Of a stretch of 18,842 nt of DNA, positions 16,421 to 18,842 are shown piece after piece; position 1 is the first letter of the stretch; every line of letters starts with the position of its first letter. The notes under the pieces are model-generated. The model was not told the origin of the DNA, did not search any database, and saw only the letters and a program-made list of their open reading frames with translations. This DNA comes from Bdellovibrionales bacterium (GTDB lineage Bacteria > Bdellovibrionota > Bdellovibrionia > Bdellovibrionales > UBA1609). The translations under genes were made by a program, and so were the position numbers. The stretch is taken from the NCBI GenBank assembly GCA_016716765.1, contig JADJVA010000023.1, positions 1 to 18,842 of the forward strand, written 5' to 3'.

Positions 16421-17516
16421 CAGGTTGTGGAATTTTTTAGATACCATTCTATTTTTCTAAAATTAAAAATCTTTTTATTAAGAAACTTAACAAAACATTA
16501 TTTAACTTCATTAAATGTTTTATTTTTCATAAAAAATGTTTTCGTAGAAAATTTTTCCTCTTAACCAAACATCTTCAACTGGATTCTGATCAGGGGCATT
16601 CGGTTCAAACAAAATGAAGGTTACTTTCAATTTTTTCTTCTACCTCTCCGTTTATTTTATTCAAATAATCCTGAACTTCTTTACAACAGTGGTAGGAGGC
16701 TCCATCCCAAATAATAATGAGTTTCTTATCCTTGTTTAGCGCTTGTAAGTGCTGGATAAATAAAACCGTATTTTCTCCATTTCCTCGATCATAAGGAGTG
16801 AGAACAAAATCTTTATTATAAAGATTCAGCGCCCCATAATACGTCTGTCTGTCGTTAGGATTCTCTATTGGAATCTCAATTCTTTGGTTTCGTCTACCCC
16901 AGACATACCCTGTGGTATCATCTGACAATAAATGACACTCATCTTCAGCAAAACAACCACTTCTCCAGCGATGATCTCGGCTTGCTGTTCTTCAAGTTTC
17001 TTCTTAATCTCTTCCCGTTTAAGCATCACTTTATCTTCATCCCGCTCTTCGTTTATCGTTTGGGTTTGATGCCAACTCAGTCCAGCCTCTTTCAGCATAT
17101 CGTAATAGGATTGCTTCGATTGATAAATCACTCCATAATGAAGCTCAATCCAATCTCTTAATTCTTCCACACTGTAATAAGGTTTATCTTTCAAATGAAA
17201 GAAAATTTCAAAACGCTGGGATTCCGTTAAAGTCCAGTACCCCCTTTGTAATTAACTCGTAACCCCTCTGCGCCTTCATTTTCATAGATCACTTTCCATT
17301 TGCTCACAAAAGAATCAGACACATCTAACAAAGCACAAATCTCTTTTGTTTTGAAATTATGAACGAGCATTTTACTGCCAGTGCTCTTTTTATTTCAAGC
17401 CCCTCTAGTGAACTAATAATATCATCTAAATTTAACATGACTCAATTCTCCTATAAAAATAATTATTAATAACTATAAATTTTTCAGAAGGGTGTGTTGA
17501 AAAATTCCACAACCTG
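16421..17516 (-). mobile_element. IS630-family insertion sequence (copy A)
   Basis: A 1096-bp element. Both ends begin CAGGTTGTGGAATTTTT (17 bp identical). The right end is followed by TA (17517-17518), the target dinucleotide of IS630/mariner elements. The left end is preceded by TG rather than TA. It carries one transposase gene on the minus strand, frameshifted several times. The right 62 bases recur exactly, inverted, at 17595-17656. Confidence 0.88.
16430..17438 (-). pseudogene. IS630-family transposase, frameshifted
   Basis: ATG 17438 follows AGGAG by eight bases. The order is MLNLDDIISSLEGLEIKRAL, an HTH (VHNFKTKEICALLDVSDSFV), YWTLTESQRFEIFFHLKDKP and the DDE domain. That domain has AEDECHLLSDDTTGYVWG (first Asp), IIIWDGASYHCCKEV (second Asp) and NAPDQNPVEDVWLRGK (catalytic Glu). 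Breaks occur at four runs: A4 (plus 17370-17373), G5 (17240-17244), AA (16961-16962) and A6 (16631-16636). Each is repairable by one base. The C-terminus near 16500 carries a further stop. It is not functional as written, but every catalytic residue is encoded. Confidence 0.85.
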
Positions 17517-17594
17517 TAAATGATTGCTATACCATGCCAGAATGGCGTTTGTACTTTAGAGAATAAATATGATCGCTGCTATAGCAATCATTTA

Positions 17595-17656
17595 CAGGTT
17601 GTGGAATTTTTCAACACACCCTTCTGAAAAATTTATAGTTATTAATAATTATTTTT
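17595..17656 (+). mobile_element. IS630-family element copy B, first 62 bp, cut by an IS4 insertion
   Basis: Starts CAGGTTGTGG after TA (17593-17594) and is identical to the right end of copy A in inverted orientation. It is interrupted at 17657 by an IS4-family element. The sequence after that element (18833-18842, ATTATTTTTA) resumes copy B where expected, so the rest of copy B should lie beyond the window. Confidence 0.85.
17648..17656 (+). repeat. Target-site duplication, left copy (ATTATTTTT)
   Basis: A 9-bp direct repeat matching 18833-18841 on the other side of the second IS4-family element. Confidence 0.8.
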
Positions 17657-18832
17657 CTCTGTACATGACAAAAATTAGCTTGAAGGGTAAAAATGATTAA
17701 AATCAAGAAATTGAAACAATTTAGCAAGATTACAAGAAGATGTGGTGTTGAATAAAATATTACCCGGATAAAATCCAAACCGACTCTAAAATACTTTTTT
17801 AGAAAGTCGAAGATGTTTTTACCTTAATCGGTTTAACTAAATCGTGTTGCCATTCGCCATGTACGATACGACCAACAAAAGCAATGACCGGAACGATTAA
17901 AGTTTTTTAATCCGTTCAAGGTCAGTAACGTGAGTCTCTTCGAGATTAAATCCCCGGCTTTTTAAGCAACTAAATAATGTTTCGATTTGCCATCTTTCTT
18001 TGCTAGTATTCAAGAGCGTTTTGCCCGTCATTTTTGCTGGAGGCCACAATAAGAAATTCACCATCACTTAAGCGCAACGCCGTTAAAATAAACCGGTACC
18101 CCGGTGATAAGACGTGGATCTTCAATCGTGAAAGATTCAGCAGGTTTCAAATGTAAAATAGATTTTTTACCTGCACTTCTTGGCCTTGACTATTCGTGGT
18201 TTTAGCATCTTTTTTTAATACGAATATTAAAATTAATTCCATTATTTTCAAATACTTAAACCATTTTTCACCGATAAATTCACGGTCTGCCAATACCCTA
18301 AGAATCGGTTTTTACCGAATTGCTTAATAAAATCGGCCAGAATATCTATACGCTCTTGAGTATTAGAGTTGCCTCGCTTATCTAACAGCACCAGCGAACC
18401 GGTATTGCCAGACCACGATACGCAACCGCTAAGACGAGAACATTAATGTTTTTTTACCCCATTTCCAATTTGTTCGGTCGAGAATTAAATAATAATCTTG
18501 AGTTAAAAAACCAAATAATTTCCGCGATAATTAGCGAAACTTTATCAAAATCGGGTAAATAATCACGGATAAAACGTTGAATACGCTGATACCGTGAATC
18601 GGGTTTAGCCTCGTTTGGAAAAACGATGGCTAATTCGGTTAAATTCATACTGCGTGTACTCAGTAAAGCAATGAGCATTCCAATCCAAACAATCTATTCT
18701 CGCTTTATTCCAGTTAAATGTTTGATTGATCAGTGTCGATAGCTCGTGGATTTGATTCATGATATTCATCTCCTTCGTGAAAAGACAATATTTTCCACAA
18801 TTTCAATAAGTTAAATTTTTGTCATGTACGAG
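17657..18832 (-). mobile_element. IS4-family insertion sequence nested in IS630 copy B
   Basis: A 1176-bp element. The inverted ends begin CTCTGTACATGACAAAAATT on the left and CTCGTACATGACAAAAATT on the right, flanked by ATTATTTTT duplications. Its transposase gene (minus strand) is broken. The end type and DRTNW/ADREF motifs differ from those of the IS4-family element in pglZ, so it is a different IS. Confidence 0.85.
17780..18760 (-). pseudogene. IS4-family transposase, multiply frameshifted
   Basis: ATG 18760 has AAGGAG upstream. The protein can be followed in changing frames: MNQIHELSTLINQTFNWNKA, then MLIALLSTRSMNLTELAIVF and YQRIQRFIRDYLPDFDKVSL. The catalytic pieces are YLILDRTNWKWG (first Asp, about 18456-18490), LADREFIGEKWFKYL (second Asp, about 18250-18295) and RWQIETLFSCLKSRGFNLEE (catalytic Glu, about 17945-18005). 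The end is IVHGEWQHDLVKPIKVK. At least five frame breaks are present, so no active enzyme is encoded as written. Confidence 0.8.
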
Positions 18833-18841
18833 ATTATTTTT
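18833..18841 (+). repeat. Target-site duplication, right copy (ATTATTTTT)
   Basis: Directly follows the right end of the second IS4-family element. The next base (18842, A) also agrees with the IS630 end sequence. Confidence 0.8.
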
Positions 18842-18842
18842 A

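Larger units (their letters stand above)
17455..17656. repeat. Large palindrome: 77-bp inverted repeat with 48-bp loop
   Basis: 17455-17531 and 17580-17656 are exact inverted copies. The outer 62 bases of each arm are the IS630 terminus, and the inner 15 bases (TAAATGATTGCTATA and its complement) are flanking DNA. The loop is 17532-17579. It arises where two IS630 ends face each other. Confidence 0.92.

Noticed and set aside
16868..17161. 97-codon plus-strand hydrophobic frame that could pass as a membrane protein
   Set aside because: It is antisense to the IS630 transposase coding sequence.
1..18842. CRISPR arrays, tRNA, rRNA
   Set aside because: No regularly spaced direct repeats and no tRNA- or rRNA-like sequence were seen on either strand by eye.

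Overview
The window looks like a decayed defence island in a proteobacterial, probably gammaproteobacterial, chromosome or large plasmid. The organism call is weak: it rests on the IS families, the BREX gene types and the toxin-antitoxin types. Base composition is patchy. The toxin-antitoxin/recombinase block (about 9.6-11.5 kb) is GC-rich, the BREX block intermediate, and everything after about 15 kb AT-rich, which fits assembly from several transfers.

Layout. 1-1192: a decayed IS3-family element (minus strand, clipped at the window edge) inserted into a reverse-transcriptase gene. 1193-2055: the C-terminal part of that RT (plus strand, frameshifted). 2138-5916: BREX phosphatase gene pglZ, frameshifted many times and split by a complete IS4-family element (3807-5238) with a perfect 9-bp target duplication. 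5913-7961: brxL, overlapping pglZ by 4 bp and also frameshifted. 8131-9413: a complete IS3-family element with a 3-bp duplication, inside a higA-like antitoxin gene. 9640-10265: an AbrB/MazE-type antitoxin and a Doc/Fic toxin with a palindromic operator. 10447-11516: a tyrosine recombinase gene broken late. 11697-13592: a minus-strand CBASS-type pair (SMODS nucleotidyltransferase plus SLATT two-helix membrane effector) preceded by two small unknown genes. 13790-14920: a divergent XRE-HTH/ImmA regulator whose C-terminus is probably split, followed by what may be a PIN-domain remnant. 15.1-16.4 kb: no intact gene, but minus-strand open stretches that look like an old decayed gene. 16421-17516: an IS630-family element. 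17517-17656: spacer plus the start of a second, inverted copy of the same IS630 end. 17657-18832: an IS4-family element nested in that second copy.

The RT sits directly upstream of and co-directional with pglZ and brxL, so it was probably an accessory gene carried inside a BREX operon. Four kinds of defence or stress module therefore lie within 14 kb: BREX, an RT, CBASS and toxin-antitoxin genes.

A striking global feature is that most reading-frame breaks in RT, pglZ, brxL and the IS630 transposase can be repaired by changing the length of a short homopolymer run by one base. That is the signature of either slippage decay or homopolymer sequencing error. Several long genes in the same window (IS4 transposase, XRE/ImmA, SLATT, Doc) have none. 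The raw reads should therefore be checked before any of these genes is called dead.
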